DNA of 64,000 bases from NCBI RefSeq assembly GCF_001039355.2, contig NW_019775070.1, positions 41,779-105,778 of the forward strand. Reading direction: 5' to 3'. The translations under genes and the position numbers were made by a program. The DNA comes from Lingula anatina. Taxonomy: Eukaryota > Brachiopoda > Lingulata > Lingulida > Lingulidae. Each line of letters starts with the position of its first letter. Positions within the stretch are counted from its first letter, which is position 1. The notes under the pieces were generated by a model. The model saw nothing but the letters and a program-made list of their open reading frames with translations. It made no database searches and had not been told where the DNA came from. Of the stretch, positions 10,434 through 26,100 are shown in pieces.

Positions 10434-13400
10434 ATTGAAAGAAAACTTTGCTGGTCCAAGATTTTTTCTCTGGGAAACCATGGGGCTTCTCTTTGCACGT
10501 CTGCATGCAAAATCAGCTTTTTGAGCATGGTTGAAAGGGAGGAGGCATGCCCTCTGTGACCACCCCCTTCACCCTGTGAGACTACACATCCACTGTTTAT
10601 ATATTAAAATACTTTAACACTGAATACTACTTAATGAATACCACCCCTTATCATTATTTACAAATATAAATCAATATCCAACATTTGCCACAACTACACA
10701 AATCAAACCCAAACATACCATGAGTTCTTTCTTGGTTTTCTCATACTCGTTCCTAATCTGGGACTCGTTGTTATTCCTCATGGTGTCCAGCCTCTCTCTG
10801 GCGCGCGCCTGGTCCTCCAGGTAACTGTTCACCTCCTCCAGCTTGGTGTTCAGCTCCTGGCGCAGCTTCATCTCGTTGTCCTGCTGTGCACGCTGCAGCT
10901 CACCGCGGTCCACGTAGTGCTGGTTCACATGGTTCTGTAATGGCCAGGGTATAAATAAGTTAATAATGTAAACTTGGAACATGTATGGCATATAATACCA
11001 TGTGTATGGTCTTGCATATGTGAAAAACTTGAACTTATAATATAATGCTGCCTCGTGGTTATATGGTTCAATCCAATTTGTTTACATGGCGGTTGCTAAG
11101 TACATGGTTCTGCTATATAAGGACAACAGTCAGATATGTTCAATAACATTAGTACTGCCTACATACATATAAGTGAACCTGTATGCTGCATACAGTGTAC
11201 AAATACAATATATTGTAGATGGGCACAAGTGTAATTACATACATCATGAACCCTGGATGATATCCTTACAAAATAATAATACAATATATTTGACAATGTC
11301 ATGCAATAGAGGCAGCATACTTAATTCTAAGGGGTGTTTGATGATTGGCTTTAAACTAAGGAACTTTCTTTCAATACAACTGACTGGATAAAGCTACAAC
11401 TATTAAATCACTGTTAGCGTAATTAAGCAGAAAGTAGGGCCAATTTATCTGTCAAAATTGCATTACAAGGAAAAAATTAATGATACTGATAATTGTTTTC
11501 AATCAACAAACACTCAAATGATTAGATAGTTTGAAAAGAAGATGAAGCTGGTTATAAGCTACTAAAAGAATGAAAACTGTAGAAAAATTGTCAGCATGAA
11601 AGGGAAAATAGGCAATATAATCATTAATAATCATTAGTAATATAATCAAATATACAAAAACATGCAAGAATTTGAACAGAACAGTTGGAGAAAAAACACA
11701 ACGAAAGAAGACACATGCTGGCATAGAAGACTGCACATTCAACAAACACATGCTGGTTATATTAGCCACTGCTAATACCTATCAAGGAAAAGAAAATCAA
11801 GTTAGATGAAAATCAAGAAGAGATAGATGAAGATACTCATGCACTGACTCTAGCTCTAGACACAGCAGTAACGTCAGCGGTAGCAGTATTTCTGGTATCG
11901 TCTGCTACCTTGTATGAATTAAAGTCTGTCTCCATCTTATGCTTGGTGCGCTCGAGCTTGGCAAAACTTTTTTCCAGGGTTTTCAGGGCATTGAGCTCCT
12001 GCTGAAGCTGCCTGGTTTTTGCCTCATATCTATCTTTTTGCTCTATTTCTTCATTTAATTGACTCTGGAGCTCATCCAACTGGAAACAAGGGGTGACTTT
12101 GGAATTAGGGACAACAGAATATCAGCATTAAGTCTAGTATTGCCCATTTTGCTTATTTTCATGGTACCTTTTATTTTCATTTTTATTTATTTTTCTTTGA
12201 CTACCATAGAACAACAAAATGGAAATTAAATCTACTCTGTCTATAACTCCATAGACACAGTGCCACTAATTTGAAACTGTTTTTTTTAATTCTTTGAATA
12301 TTAAAGGAAAAATGAAAATTAAATCTACTACTGCCCTGTAAAAATATACCAGCCTGTGTTGTCAATTATTTGAGTATTTTTACCTACATTTTCACTCTCA
12401 AAGAACAATGAGATGAAGACTGGATCTACTCAGTCTGAAGGCCTGTGAATATATTACAGCTTGATCCCAAAGAATGTGGACACTGTGCCAGCGTACAAAT
12501 ACACACCACTTAAAAATGTGTATGAATATGTGCTAACAAATAATTATCCCATCATGAGCTCTTGAAAAACACGTTACCAGTAAAAAAAATAAGCCAAGGA
12601 TTTGCATACAAAAACTGTGTATACATGTATCATCAGATCAGAGAAATAATGCACAATACATAAATAAATAAATTTGGGGAAAAAATCTCACTACTGCAAA
12701 CAACTTTAACACATATTAAAGTACATATATATTCCAATCTAAATACCTGTCTCCTCAAAGTCTGCATGGTGCCCTCCATGGCCAGGCGCTCACGATCAAA
12801 CTCTGAGTGCAGAGATGAAATACGAGATTCACTTCCCTCAAGATCCTATTAAAAAACATGCAATTCAAATGATATGCATCATGAAGTGATGAGATAAACA
12901 ACATGGATAACTCACTGACAACAGAAACAAAATGAATGACAAAAGAAGCTTAGGAAAATGGAAAGAAAATATATTGGTAGGCCTCAAAGAAAAGATATAG
13001 AAAGCCTAAACAGCCTAAATCTGATTGACTGTGGATAGAGAAGGATGGAGAATGCTATACATGCCTGTGCCAGTTAAAAAGCCACTTGATGATGATGTGT
13101 TATACATTTAAGAATATTATCAAATGGAGAAGCATTACCATATATGAAGCATGAACACATGAATATAAATACTTAAATGATTGTAAATTGTTAACTTTAT
13201 TATTAAAGTTTGGGTAACTGCCTGACGTAATCTTCTATATGAGTAAACTTAATGATTCAAAACAAACATTCCAAGCAGGGATTATAAGATATTTTTTTAT
13301 TATTTTTTTACCTTTAATCTCTTCTTGGCTGTCTTTAAGTGAGTTTTTAAGTTAGCCACCTCCTTTTCTAAATTCAATCGCCTGAAATGACAAAAAGCAA

Positions 13401-15572
13401 TGACTGCAAAGCAAATATGAAAATGACAATAATTCTTAAGGTTAAAATAAATTAACATCCATGCCATATAAATCAAATGAATTATATTCAAATGAATTGC
13501 GAAAAGGGCCAAGTTCATAGAAAAATTTTTCTAAAGGTGGGTGGGGGTGGGGTGGGGGGAATACAAAGGCAAAAATATCCAGACCTTTCACTTTCAGAAT
13601 CTAGCTTTGTCTCAGCAACTTTCTTCATCTCAACAGCTTTTCTGGCTTTTCTTTTCTCCTAAAATAGAATACAAGAGTAGAAAATACCAGGGGTTTGTAC
13701 AGGTTATCACGAATTCATAATTACACAAGTCATGAATCACAATTATGAAAACAAAGCATCATGCTGTGGCTGCAGCAGCAATTTAACAGTGTTTTACATT
13801 TTTTCTAAAAAAAATAATAACGACCTTTTGCTCCACTTAAAAAAGATACTGCTAATATTATCCTTCAACATGTTTATACACTTAATCTCTTAACAATGCC
13901 AAAAATAAAAAACATTGAATAAATAAATTAAATAAAACAAAATAAGAGCAAAAAAGAAAGAAAAAGTTATTTTTAAAAAACTTTTTCCTCATGATAATGA
14001 CTTTAAAAAAATATTTGTGCTGTGTTGGTGGGGTGGGGAAGAGGGCAAACACTCACCTCATCAACTACAGCCTGAGCCTCTTGTTTGGCCCTCTCTAACT
14101 GAGCAAGCTGAATAAAATTAAAATATATGTGTAACAACAGTAGATCTAAGTACAGTAATGATACACATATGAAGGTGGATAGTAAAAAGAGACATTTACA
14201 AATATGCCAAGTATAATATCATTCCAATGCTGAATTATATTTTGAGGGTGTTCAGAAAAAAGACTAAGCAATTCAGTAGAAGAAAAATACACAATTTAAA
14301 ATTTGCCTTACATCACATTTCAAACACAATTCTGAGCACTGATATTAATATAAATGACAAGACAAAAATCACAGGTAAACAGCAACTTTACAACAGATGG
14401 CTTCACCTAAGGGACAAGATAGAGATATAGACCTCCAACCGTAAAAGATCTAGATCTAAAATCAATGATCTGGCTGGAGATCTAGACCACTGCTCCAACA
14501 TACCCTCAATCCCAGCTTTGACCTTGACTTGACCTCCGACTCCCACATGTCTCTGGAATCCTCTGCCTCTCTGGCAAGAATACTACGAGATGCTGCCTCT
14601 TGCTGTAACATTCACAAACACATAGTACGTGAAACAATCTTTACACACAAAATCCATACATTTTTCTCTAAAAAATACATAATATACCATGTAAAGGTAT
14701 TTGATAATTAAACAAAATAATTAATCAAAACAAGCTGGTTTTATTGTACTGCATTTATACTTACAGTGACTTTTTCTTCCAATTGAGCATTTGTTGTTTT
14801 GAGGTTAGATAAAAGGGCTTCCATACTATGACGAACCTAAAAGTAAAGGATCGATATAAATTAAATGTACTCAGAAAAAAAATGTATTTCTTTTAATTCT
14901 CTGAAAAAGGGTTAACTTTTATACATAAATCAGGAATGCAACCTGTTCAAAATTGTTTCATTTTACCAATACAATAGCATTTCACTTTACTGTATAATTA
15001 AAGAAATTTTATGTATTATAAGTATATATAAGACAAAGATCTTAGAGCAGTGCTGAAATAAATGAGAAATATGGGTTTTAAAGAACTCTTATTTATCATT
15101 ATCATCAACCATCAAAACTCCACAAAATCTGTACCCTGTTAGAATCCTCCATTTCCCTTTGTAAAGTTTCCACTTTCTGTGTCTCTGTGGTGAGAGAGGC
15201 TTCCAGGCGAGCTTTCTCTAGTTCCAGTCTGTGGACAGCATCTTCTAGGTCGTCCTGCAAACAACACACAGATTTATCAAACCCCATATACAGAGATATT
15301 CATAGGTCACAGAAATATGCTAAAATTTGGCAATCTAACAACAGAAAAAATGTTTTGTATTTCAGTCCCTTGATGCTGCTAAAGCAATACTCTGAGCTTC
15401 AGAATTAAGAAATGGGGACATTTATATGAAATTTGATTTTATTAAATAGAACTAGGCAACATCATGTGCTCGTAAACAAGGCATGTCCAATGTGTAATTC
15501 AGAAACATACAATGAAGAAAAATATATGCCAGAAAGCTTATAAAATATTTTGGCTGATCAATTTAAATTTAA

Positions 15573-15637
<65 letters not shown>

Positions 15638-15997
15638 TGTATGATGCAATACTTGTGCATAAAATACCATAGTATTTTTCATGCATGTCAAAAACTCACC
15701 CATGCATCAAATAAATATTCAACCATATTCCTAAATCTCGGAACTTCTCATAAACACATTGAGATATATACATAATTGTGATCAGGGACAAACATTCTGT
15801 TATGAGCTAACATACCATTCACCAAGGGTGGTAAGGTTGCAATTCAATTTGCTACCATTTTACAGAGATAACTAATTTACCAAGCAAGCACATTACACCT
15901 GATGGGAAAGTAGAACTGTTGATAGAAACCAAAGCAGGTACCTGGTACTTTAACTGAAACATGCCATGCTACTTTAACTATTTCATACTCATTGTAC

Positions 15998-16040
<43 letters not shown>

Positions 16041-19000
16041 CATACCCCACGCAATACTGGTAGCTTATATATGTCTAACAAGCTGTGACATGAATAATAA
16101 ACATTTCATATACCGTGCACTGTGGGAAATAACTTCCAAGCAATGTGTGAAAAATCCCCTCATTCATGCAGTATCTCCAGGCTGCAGAGGGCACATATTC
16201 TCAAAGGTTTGTAACTTACAACAATTTGTATACACTCCACCAATTTGAGTTCACTTGAAAAATTGGACTCCCAATGCAAGTCTCAAAATGTTGTAAGTCA
16301 TAAACCTCCAAGAATCAGCACTAGGCCAATAAAAATATTATAATATGTCTCTCAACCCATGATAATTGAACCCCATGTCCCCATACCTGATATCTGTGTC
16401 CAGTGTGAGAGATGAGCTGAGAGTTAAAGCACTGCCATTAATAGTTTGCTTGTTTTATATTTAATAAGCTCATGCAGTTGACAATTCTCTATGGATATTT
16501 TACAGTCATGTACCTTATTTCAGAAAATTATAAATTACTTATTACATACTTTAACTATTATGCCAATTAAACACTTCACTGGACTGGCTGATGAAACATA
16601 CAGAAAATGACACAGTACTTTAATGACACTGATAACAATACTAAATTTATTGTATGTCAGACAATCATATGTGAATACAACATTTTGGGGGGACGGATTT
16701 TACCTACTTCCTTAATTCATCAGAAATCTTACCTTTGTTCTATTGACAGCCTCAGCATTGGCAGAAGTGTTTGCCAGCTGCTGGGTGGTCAGCATGGAAC
16801 TCTGCTCTACTTGTTCCAGCCTGTCTGTCAGCTCTGAAATCTTTGCTTTAGACTCAGCCTCTTTCTCCTGGCTGCTCTCAAGGCGGTGACGCAGCTTTTC
16901 AATCTCCAAACCCAGGCGAGTTTTCTCTGCTTCAGCATGCTCCTTGATCTAGAGGAAAATTTACAGCAAGATTGTTTTTTATTTCATTCATCAAATATTT
17001 AAGATAAAAAACATATATTACTGAGGTTTGTACAATACTTAAAATGTATAAAATCCCACTTATTTTTTTTCTCTGACACAGAAGAACAAATAATAGCAAA
17101 AAGGATGAATTCTGAAAACTCCGTATAAAAATTGCAAAAGTATGGTCAACTTTCTGCACAGTTTACACCAGTCCTCAACATCAACAATGGCCTCATGCCA
17201 AATGTTGGTAAAACTGTAGCTGGCCAGTAAAATTCTGTCAATTTGTTTAATTATTGGCCACTGCTTGGGCTTAAAGTCAAAAGATTCTTAGACCTAGGTG
17301 GCCTGCAGGCTCAGTTGGCTTATTAAGTTTTTGGCACAGACTGCCTCTGACCACCAGTCTCTTCAATACTGTGCCTATCACAGTAAACAAGACATTCCCT
17401 TTCTCTCTGCTTTAAATCTCTCACCTTCACAGTGACCTCTAAGTTGGCCTCAGTGGTGGTCAATTTCTTGGATGTCTCGGTCATTTCCTGCTGCAAGTGC
17501 CTCATTTCCTGCTCCAGCAGAATCCTGCGACTGTCCGAGGCTCGTACCTCTTCCCGCAGACGGCTGACTGTTTCATTGAGGGAACTGTTCTTCTCCTCAA
17601 GGGCACCTCTTGACTGGAGAGGAAGTAAAGACAACTGGTAAAAAGCAGGAAAAAACTTGAAACTCTGAGATGAGATAAGATGAGATGACAATTGTATGTA
17701 CTTCCCATCTTAAATGAAAATGAAAGCTACAATAACTACTTAATAATATGTAAAATTATAATAAATTAAATGCCAATTTTGTTCAGCATGCTTGTTTTAT
17801 TTTATACAGCTCTCATCCTTTCTCTCTCTCGCTCTTTCTCACACCCACCAATCTCCCACCTTTATTGAAGAAACGTTTAAAAAATATAGTGCAATTGAGT
17901 CTTTGAAAATACTTTTGTGGCCCTTAGACCAGTCTTTCCTTCAGGGTTAGCCCCCTGTGTTACCTTATCATGGTCATTCCTGAGAGAAGACAACATGAAG
18001 GAGAACTTGTCCTGTGTATCCAGGGCTGCTCTTTCTTTAATGGAGTCCTTGCTCCTGGCATCATCAAACTGTTGCCTTAATGTCTGCATCTCATGTTGCA
18101 GGCCAGTCACCCTGGAATACAATGGAAAATAAACTAGTATTACACTAATAATTGTTCCTGGCTGCTGGGCAATTTCCTTAAGTATTACTAATTAAAATTG
18201 CCTTCTGTCTTGTAGATTGATCTCTCTAAAATAAGGAAACACTGAATGACAATGATTCCCTGTTATTATCACGTTTCTAATGTTTTTGAAAGAGGATGAA
18301 CATAACATTCTTTGCACTGGTATTGCTACCATTCCATTTTTGTCTTAGACTGGGTGTGTGACACATACTCTAGTAGAAGGATAAAAATCATGTATTCTAT
18401 TGACATGACTATTTTCTTCATAATGATTCTTTTTATCACACACAGCAAGTCAGCTGTTACTGTACCCATCAAATACACAAAAGCTGTACAAAGTACAGAC
18501 ATTATACACTACAATCCTGAGTGAAGACAAACAGCACAATTTCATGCATCAATAATAATAATAATAATAATAAGAAGAAGAAGAAGAACCCAATGATCTC
18601 CCTCAGCTTACCTCTCCTGGGCAGCCTCCAGTTTGGCCTGTACTTTGGCATTAAGCTCCTTCTCCTTCCTGATCTGCTGGTCCAGGTGCTCATAGGCTGT
18701 CTTCTTCTGGTCCAGATCTCTCTGGAGGCTGGCAATTTGATTGCTCCTCTCCAGCAGAGAGGTATTGGCAGCTCTGAGCTGAAATTGGAACCAAAATAAT
18801 GTAAAACTGATTTCTGCAGCAACTATGGGCCATTTCCTTGTATTTTTCTTCTTTCTTTACATATTACTACCTCAATAAATTTAAAAATATTGTTACAAAG
18901 TGAGTTCTTTGTATATTTATTAAATTGTGACTGAAAAATAAACCATTTGTTGAGAAAAGGTGTGTGAAGTTTGTCAGCTAGAAAAACTTACTTCACTTTC

Positions 19001-20074
19001 AATGGCAGTGTATTTGGCTTCTGCAGCACCATAGCGTTGTGAAAGACTCTGAAAGCAGACATTCATGTGCAACTTTCATTGTATATTTGCCATTACTGCT
19101 AACTAAATTTCAAACTCATTTTTTCTCTTCATAATAGAATGTTTCACAAACAGTGCTTAGCTGTAGTAGAAGGACAGGTCTTTAAAATTCAAGTGTGAAA
19201 AGTAATCTTTAAAATATGGCTCATGCTTAACAATGTATCTTACTTGATTTGATTCTTTAAAACTCTGTACTTCTGCTTCTTTCTTTTCTATTGTCTTGTC
19301 CCAGTCTTCCTTGTCTTTCTGATATGACCTGAGTAAAAAAATGAATCATTTAACATCAAACACATTAAGTAACCATTTACAATAAGTTGCTTAAAAAACC
19401 CAAATATTACTTTTCTCTTTCAATAAAACTTTTTTTACCAGTATCAAGTAGTTAACTAACTTTTCCAGTTCATTCCTGGCCAGTCTTGTTTTCTCTAGCT
19501 CCAAGTTGGCAGCAGTCAACAGGCTCTTCATGGACTCCAGCTGAAAGACGACATATTTTTTATATAATAAATATACTAATAGCCATCTTAGCATCCCCCC
19601 CTTTCATGGAGAGTGATGTAGTGTAATGTTGTTTTTAACAGACTGACAAAAAGTAATTAAATGTGATGAAAGTATAGTGAGGCCACCTTTAACACATGCA
19701 TAGTATAACTAATTTAATACTAACAAAACCAATCATAACATATTTCTTCAAAACTCATCCTGCTCACACATCTACGTACGTGAAACTATTTTGATAAGAC
19801 ATAAGATCTGAATTAAAATATATTATTTATATATTCATGTGCATGCACGCATGCACACACACACACCTCTGTCTCCAGTTTTTCTCTGCTGGACTTCTCT
19901 TTCTCTAAGTTGGAAGACAAAAGTGACATTTCAGCCTTGCAGTGGCCTATCTGTACATTGTATTGCATAGAGGCATGGGTCAGTGCTTCTTCATTTAGTT
20001 TCTGAAATAGATCTTGATCTTGATGATAAAAGTCCTGCATGTATAAAATTATTCCCTGTCTACCTTTTTGTCTC

Positions 20075-20122
<48 letters not shown>

Positions 20123-23100
20123 GCTGAGGTTCATTTTATACAGCATGAAACAAAATAACCACAAACAAACACACCACTTCATTTTTTGCTTCATCCACTT
20201 TCTGCTGGAGTTCCTCATTCTCTGTGGTGAGAAGAGTTTGCTCATCTCGGTACTTCTTCTTCAGCATGTCCAGCTCCAGGGTGACTCTGTACAGCTCTGT
20301 CTTCAGCTTCTCGATATTCTCCAGTGCCTGCCGTCTGCCCTCGTCTGCTGTCTCAAACTTACTCACAACCTCCGCCTTCAAAAGAAGACAGGAAAATTTC
20401 CAGATTGAGAAAGTTTACACATATTTACTTTGGCTCTTTCATTGGCTCTTATGTTTTGTGAATATAATATTCCAATGTCGAAGGTAATTAACAATCAAAT
20501 GAAAATGAAATTTGCTCACAACCTAAGCTTTTAAAATAGAAAAAAATCCTGATAATCTACAAATTTGAAACAGTAATTCAAAATCTAATGAAGAATCTGT
20601 ATTTCAGATTAATTATTCACACTAACGAATAACCAAATCAAATGAAAATGAAAGGAAAACACTTCAATTTTAAAGATAACAATAAATAAATTAAGGGAGC
20701 TGTAAAAAAAATTAATGATGAAAATCAAAATAATTTATGCTCCACATAAAATAAATAATTCACAAATGATCAAGAGAAAACTTCAACAATCTGAATAACA
20801 TACAGCTAATAAACACACAAAGCTATCATGAATAAAATGAAATACACAACACTGGCAATGCAATAATTATTTTGCAAAAACAAAGGGGTTATACTAGCAC
20901 ATCACAATCTACATACCAGCTCTTGCTCCTACATGGTGGCCAAGCAAGCAACAAGGCAAAGGAAAGAGACACAGAGAGTAAGAGAGAATTAGTATATTTG
21001 CTTTTACAATACACATACATATATCATATTTAAAAATCTATATGTTGTAAATTTAGAGCACATACATGCACACATACAAGGCAGCATTCTATGAAATGGC
21101 ATGTTCTATGCAAGCAGTTTTCACTTGGTTTGAAGTGTTAGGTACAAAAACATGACATAAGGCATTCCACATACACAGTCAGTGGTGCAGGGACAGTGCG
21201 TGATAAATGTGTCAATTGTTTTTAACAATTAGTAACAGTGCTCTTCAAAAACTTCCAGTGCTTTAGTTGTCCTTTTATAAAGGCATGTGAAGCAGTTAGC
21301 ATTGTTTGTAATAAATTTTAAGATTAAATTTTTTAAAACTTAATTACAAAGGAAAAAGCAGTGCAAGCACACGTACAGTCCAGCATACCTCTATGTACTG
21401 GAAAAAATAATAAATTAAATGTAGGACAAGACAGTAGAAGCAACATGCAATAGAAAATCACAGAAAATTAAGGGACAAAAATTAAGTAGTTTTTGTGGTC
21501 AAAGTAATAGTGTTACACTAAACTAACAAGTTTTTTTTAGCCATTAATAGTTCATGCCATGTATTTTAAACACAGAAACAGGATTGAACTATTTTGACAG
21601 AAAATCAGGTTTCAAGCCTAAAAATTAGGGGAATTAAATTAAGAAAAAAGACGTAAAAAAACTAAAAACATTTTATCTCTCTAGAGAGGCCACCAAAATG
21701 TTTTCCAATTTCATGCTTCATCCATATTAAGGTTTTTAAATTCCGTTAAAAATATTATTACCTTCTGTGTAGTGGACTTGGATGTCTCCTCCTGCATGGC
21801 CTGCTGTAGCCTACTCTGTTCCTCACTTAACTGTTCTGCCATAGCACGGGCGTTCTTCTCCTGCTTCAACTGTCGCTGCAGCTCATCCCGCTCTTCTTCA
21901 AGCTGAAATATGCAATGAAATATCTTCATAAATTCTAAAATATGTATTTTTCTCTCTCTCTCATTCTCCTTATTTTCTCATGCTTCAGCTCCTGGCCCAC
22001 TTCATCACAACAGCCCATTTTGCTCCTCTCCAGATTTTGGGTAGAAATGCATAGATATATAATTATATTTCATATTTGTACATTCTGAATGTACCATCTT
22101 TTTTCTTTCTCGTTCTCCTTTTTCTCTATTGCTTTAAATGACACTGCAGCTCATTTGGCTCTTCTTTATTATTGTCATCATCATCATCATTATTATTTTT
22201 ACTACTATTTTAATTATAAAGTTACCTGTTTGATATTAGAACTAGCAATCCTGTTTTCCATCTGCAGGTTCCTCATGGAGAGTTCTACCTTCTGCTTGGC
22301 TTCTATTTCTCTGCAATCAAGAGATGACAAGGCCATAGCGACCAAGTTATACATATTCTCTTAATTTAATATTTGAAATTGAAAATAAAAATAAGTAAAT
22401 AACTTCCACCCTCTGTATTAACTTGTGCCACAAAAGTGGGTTATCTCCTTCATAGTTTTATTATTTAAAACAATATATCTGATATAAATCTATGAAGTAT
22501 GTTCACCTATCTTGGAAATGAGTCACCAAATCCTGTACACTATCTTCAAAATTAATGTTGTTTATTAAACAATTACCAGTGTCTTACTTTGTGTACTGGC
22601 TGTCCTTCCTTGCAAGCTGTTCTTTGATCTTATTAAAAAGGACCTCAGCATTTTTCCTCTTTTCTACTTCTTCATTCAAACCATATCTGAAGTGAAAACA
22701 ACCATAAAATTTATACAAAATTATCTTATTGCAAAAATTACTCACAGTCAAATAAGAAAAGATTAAACAGGTAGTTATTATAATTAGAAAAAGTCTTGTT
22801 TCCTTCGGTTACGTCTCAAAGTCAGCAGAGAGGGTAACACAAAACTGTCATCAAGCAAAAGATATCATATTTACACAAAATGAAACTTTCTTTCAGCATA
22901 ACTACTGGTAACATAAGATCCAGTGAAGTTATATGGAGTGTGAAGATAGAGGTCTGTCTCATATGAACTCCTATATAGACTCACTCATTGGTCCTGAGCC
23001 TGGCCTCCAACTCCAATTTGATCTGTTCCAGGGAAGACTTGGCCTGAGACAGCTCTGATATACGCCTGGGAAATAATAAGTCATATAATATGTTACCAGA

Positions 23101-26100
23101 CATTAAAAATATAAAATTACTATCAATAAGTCTTCAATAAGGCTCCAGTTAAGATCATTTCTCAATACAGAAACAAGAAACAGGTAACACATACTTGTTG
23201 AGTTCAGCTTTTTCCTTCTCCCATGCCTTCTTCTTGTTCTCTAGTCTCATCCTGATCCCGTGTTCCTTGTCCAGCCTCCTGCTCTGTTCACGGAGCTGCT
23301 CCTGCAGTCTGGTCAGGTTGGAGTCTGAATTAGATATAATATACATAACAAAATTAATATAATATTCATAATATATACATCAATATGATTTATGGTAAAA
23401 GATATGCTTTGTGTTTACTTTCTGCACTTCAGATGGTCTAGCAGCCAATGCAAGTTAGTTTCACATATATTAAATAAATAATATTAAATAAATAAATATT
23501 ACAAATAATATAAAATAAATAAATAATAATCAATAAAATAAATAAATAGTAAAAAATATGAAAAATGAAATAAATACATAAATCATCTCTTAAAAATTCA
23601 TGAAAATAAAATAACTTAGACTAGAAACAAAATAAAATAAATGTTATTTTGGTGCTAAAATCACATTTAATGTGACAGATCTTCAAACCTCATCATCTTA
23701 CCATTGAGATTGGAGGTATTGAGCAGTGATTCCTTGAGATAGGGAGACATGCTGTACGTGCCGTTCATCACCTCACTGTTATCAGTACTGGAGTACGACA
23801 AACCATCGTCCTCATCCTCATTCATGCTGAAAGGTTTCGTAGAATTGACTCCTACTGGTCTGGTAGCCGAGACAAAGCCATTTCTGTAAAATAGTATTGT
23901 AATTATGTCAGAATACAGAGAAAAATAAATCTTAACTTTTAAAACTATGAATAAAAGTTAAAAGAGTTCTGCAGAATATGCTGTTTTTAATCTTGTTATT
24001 TATTAATATAACAGGATTAAGTCTTTTTCAGTGTATATATCTCCACATTTTGCCTTAACTGACAGACACTGACTTATAAAAACTTTAAATTATTACAATC
24101 CTACATACCCACACATTATAGTACCTATGCCTTGAAGTACAGCAGTATCATACAAAATAAAAAATCATTTGATTTCATCAAATTAATCAAACTCACCAAC
24201 ATATAATTTTTCATTCCATTTTACTTTGTAACCATTCATTAGTTTTGTGACATCAACCTTAGACCATAATGCATTGTGTTCATACTATGACATCACATTA
24301 CATCATAAAGGGTATTACAATGCATTGTGTACTGTCTATGACATCACAATGCATTGTTTATTGTCTATGACATCACAATGTACTGTGTGCTGTCTATGTC
24401 ATCACAATGCACTGTGTACTGTCTATGTCATCACAATGCATTGTATATTGTCTATGATTTCACAATGCACTGCGCACTGTCTATGACATCACTCTAATTC
24501 AAATCACAATGCACAGGTTACTTTCTATGTCATCACAATGCAATGTGTCTACTGCCTATGATGTGAAAATGCACTGTACACTTTCTAATACTAAAATACA
24601 CTTTGAATTTTTGTGACATCACAATATAACATCACAGACAATAACAAGCTATCTATGACAGTACAAACACTGCTAAATGTTTATGACATCACATCACAGC
24701 TCTCAGTTCTCAGCTAATACATGTACCTGACTGGTACATCTCAACACTTTAATCTGGTGGTGAACTTATCTATAGTTGAACTTATACTTACACTTTTCCA
24801 TTTCCACGGGGAGAAGCTAACAGTTCACTGTCATCCAGACTTGAGTTGTCATCGTCACTGATGGTGGCACCGCGGGAAGTGACGCCTGTCACAGAGTGCT
24901 GCTTCCGTCTCGCCTCCTCCAGTTCGCGTTCCGCTTTTTCTCGCCTCTCTTTCAACCTTTGAGATCTGTCCTGGTCTGAGTCGGTAATATCCGATGACAG
25001 TTTGGGGGTCTCAGCTCTACAGAAGAAAAATAAAATAAAATAACATTTAATAATAATCAAAACAACAGATATGTTTTTAATGAAGTCATTTGTTTTATGT
25101 GCTGTGAGTCAAAACCATACAGTAAAATTATTTTAATGATTTCAAATAAATGAGATAAATCTAAATAAATTGGCAATGCAATGAATCAAATACCCCTGGC
25201 CATTGAAATAAAATATTAAACAAAAATCAATTTCATTGGTTAAAACAACCAAAGCCATTATACTCCAATGCACAGTTCAAAGTAATCACTTTTCTTTATT
25301 TCTTAGTAATGCACACTAATCATTCAACCTTAATAACTCAAGTTTCCCTTATCAATCACATTTCACTATTCAACATTACCCCCAAACAAACTGACAAATC
25401 AGAAATAAATAAAGAAACATACAAATATAGAATGCTGGCTATTGCATAATTTAACCAACTGATTTGATCTACATAATACCAGTGACCAGATAAGGACAGA
25501 TTCCATGGTTAGACCTTCACCTAGATATTTATTTCCAAGTGGGGTGATGAAACCACCCTTTTCATCAGGAATAGTCTACTCTGAATTAAAATTTGATCTA
25601 GTTTCTATGAACACATGCATGAAGTATTTGAGGTAAAAAGTCCAAATTTTCAGAAATATGCCTCCCCCCCCCCCCCCTGCTTGTCTGCATCAATTTAATT
25701 GTGGATCCACTTTCTTTTCAAACTGATATGTGCTTTCCTTTACAATCCTATCACTTTTGATCAACATCCACCCGCCCCCCCCCCTTCAAAAAAAAAAAAA
25801 ATTGAAAAAATAAACTTATATTGAGGAGAAATATGTTTTAGCAGAAACTGAAAGCCATTTTTCTTTACAACACACGCTACCACATATAAGTCAGACACCA
25901 AAGAAGCAAGCTGTCTAAAACTCAACAGCATGTAAAATGAGTAATAATCTCTATGGAATGAATGTTTTGTTGCAATCATTGGAAAAAATCCATCTTTCTT
26001 ACCACATTTCAACTGAGGTCAAGGCGCTATGAATTCTATAGCCTACAGAGACACTATATTGTTACAGTTATTACAATATAAATGTCTCCTGCTGAGCTAT

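Noticed and set aside
24260-24600. CRISPR-like array
   Set aside because: Units are adjacent 29-bp tandem repeats with no unique spacers, in an intron of an animal gene.
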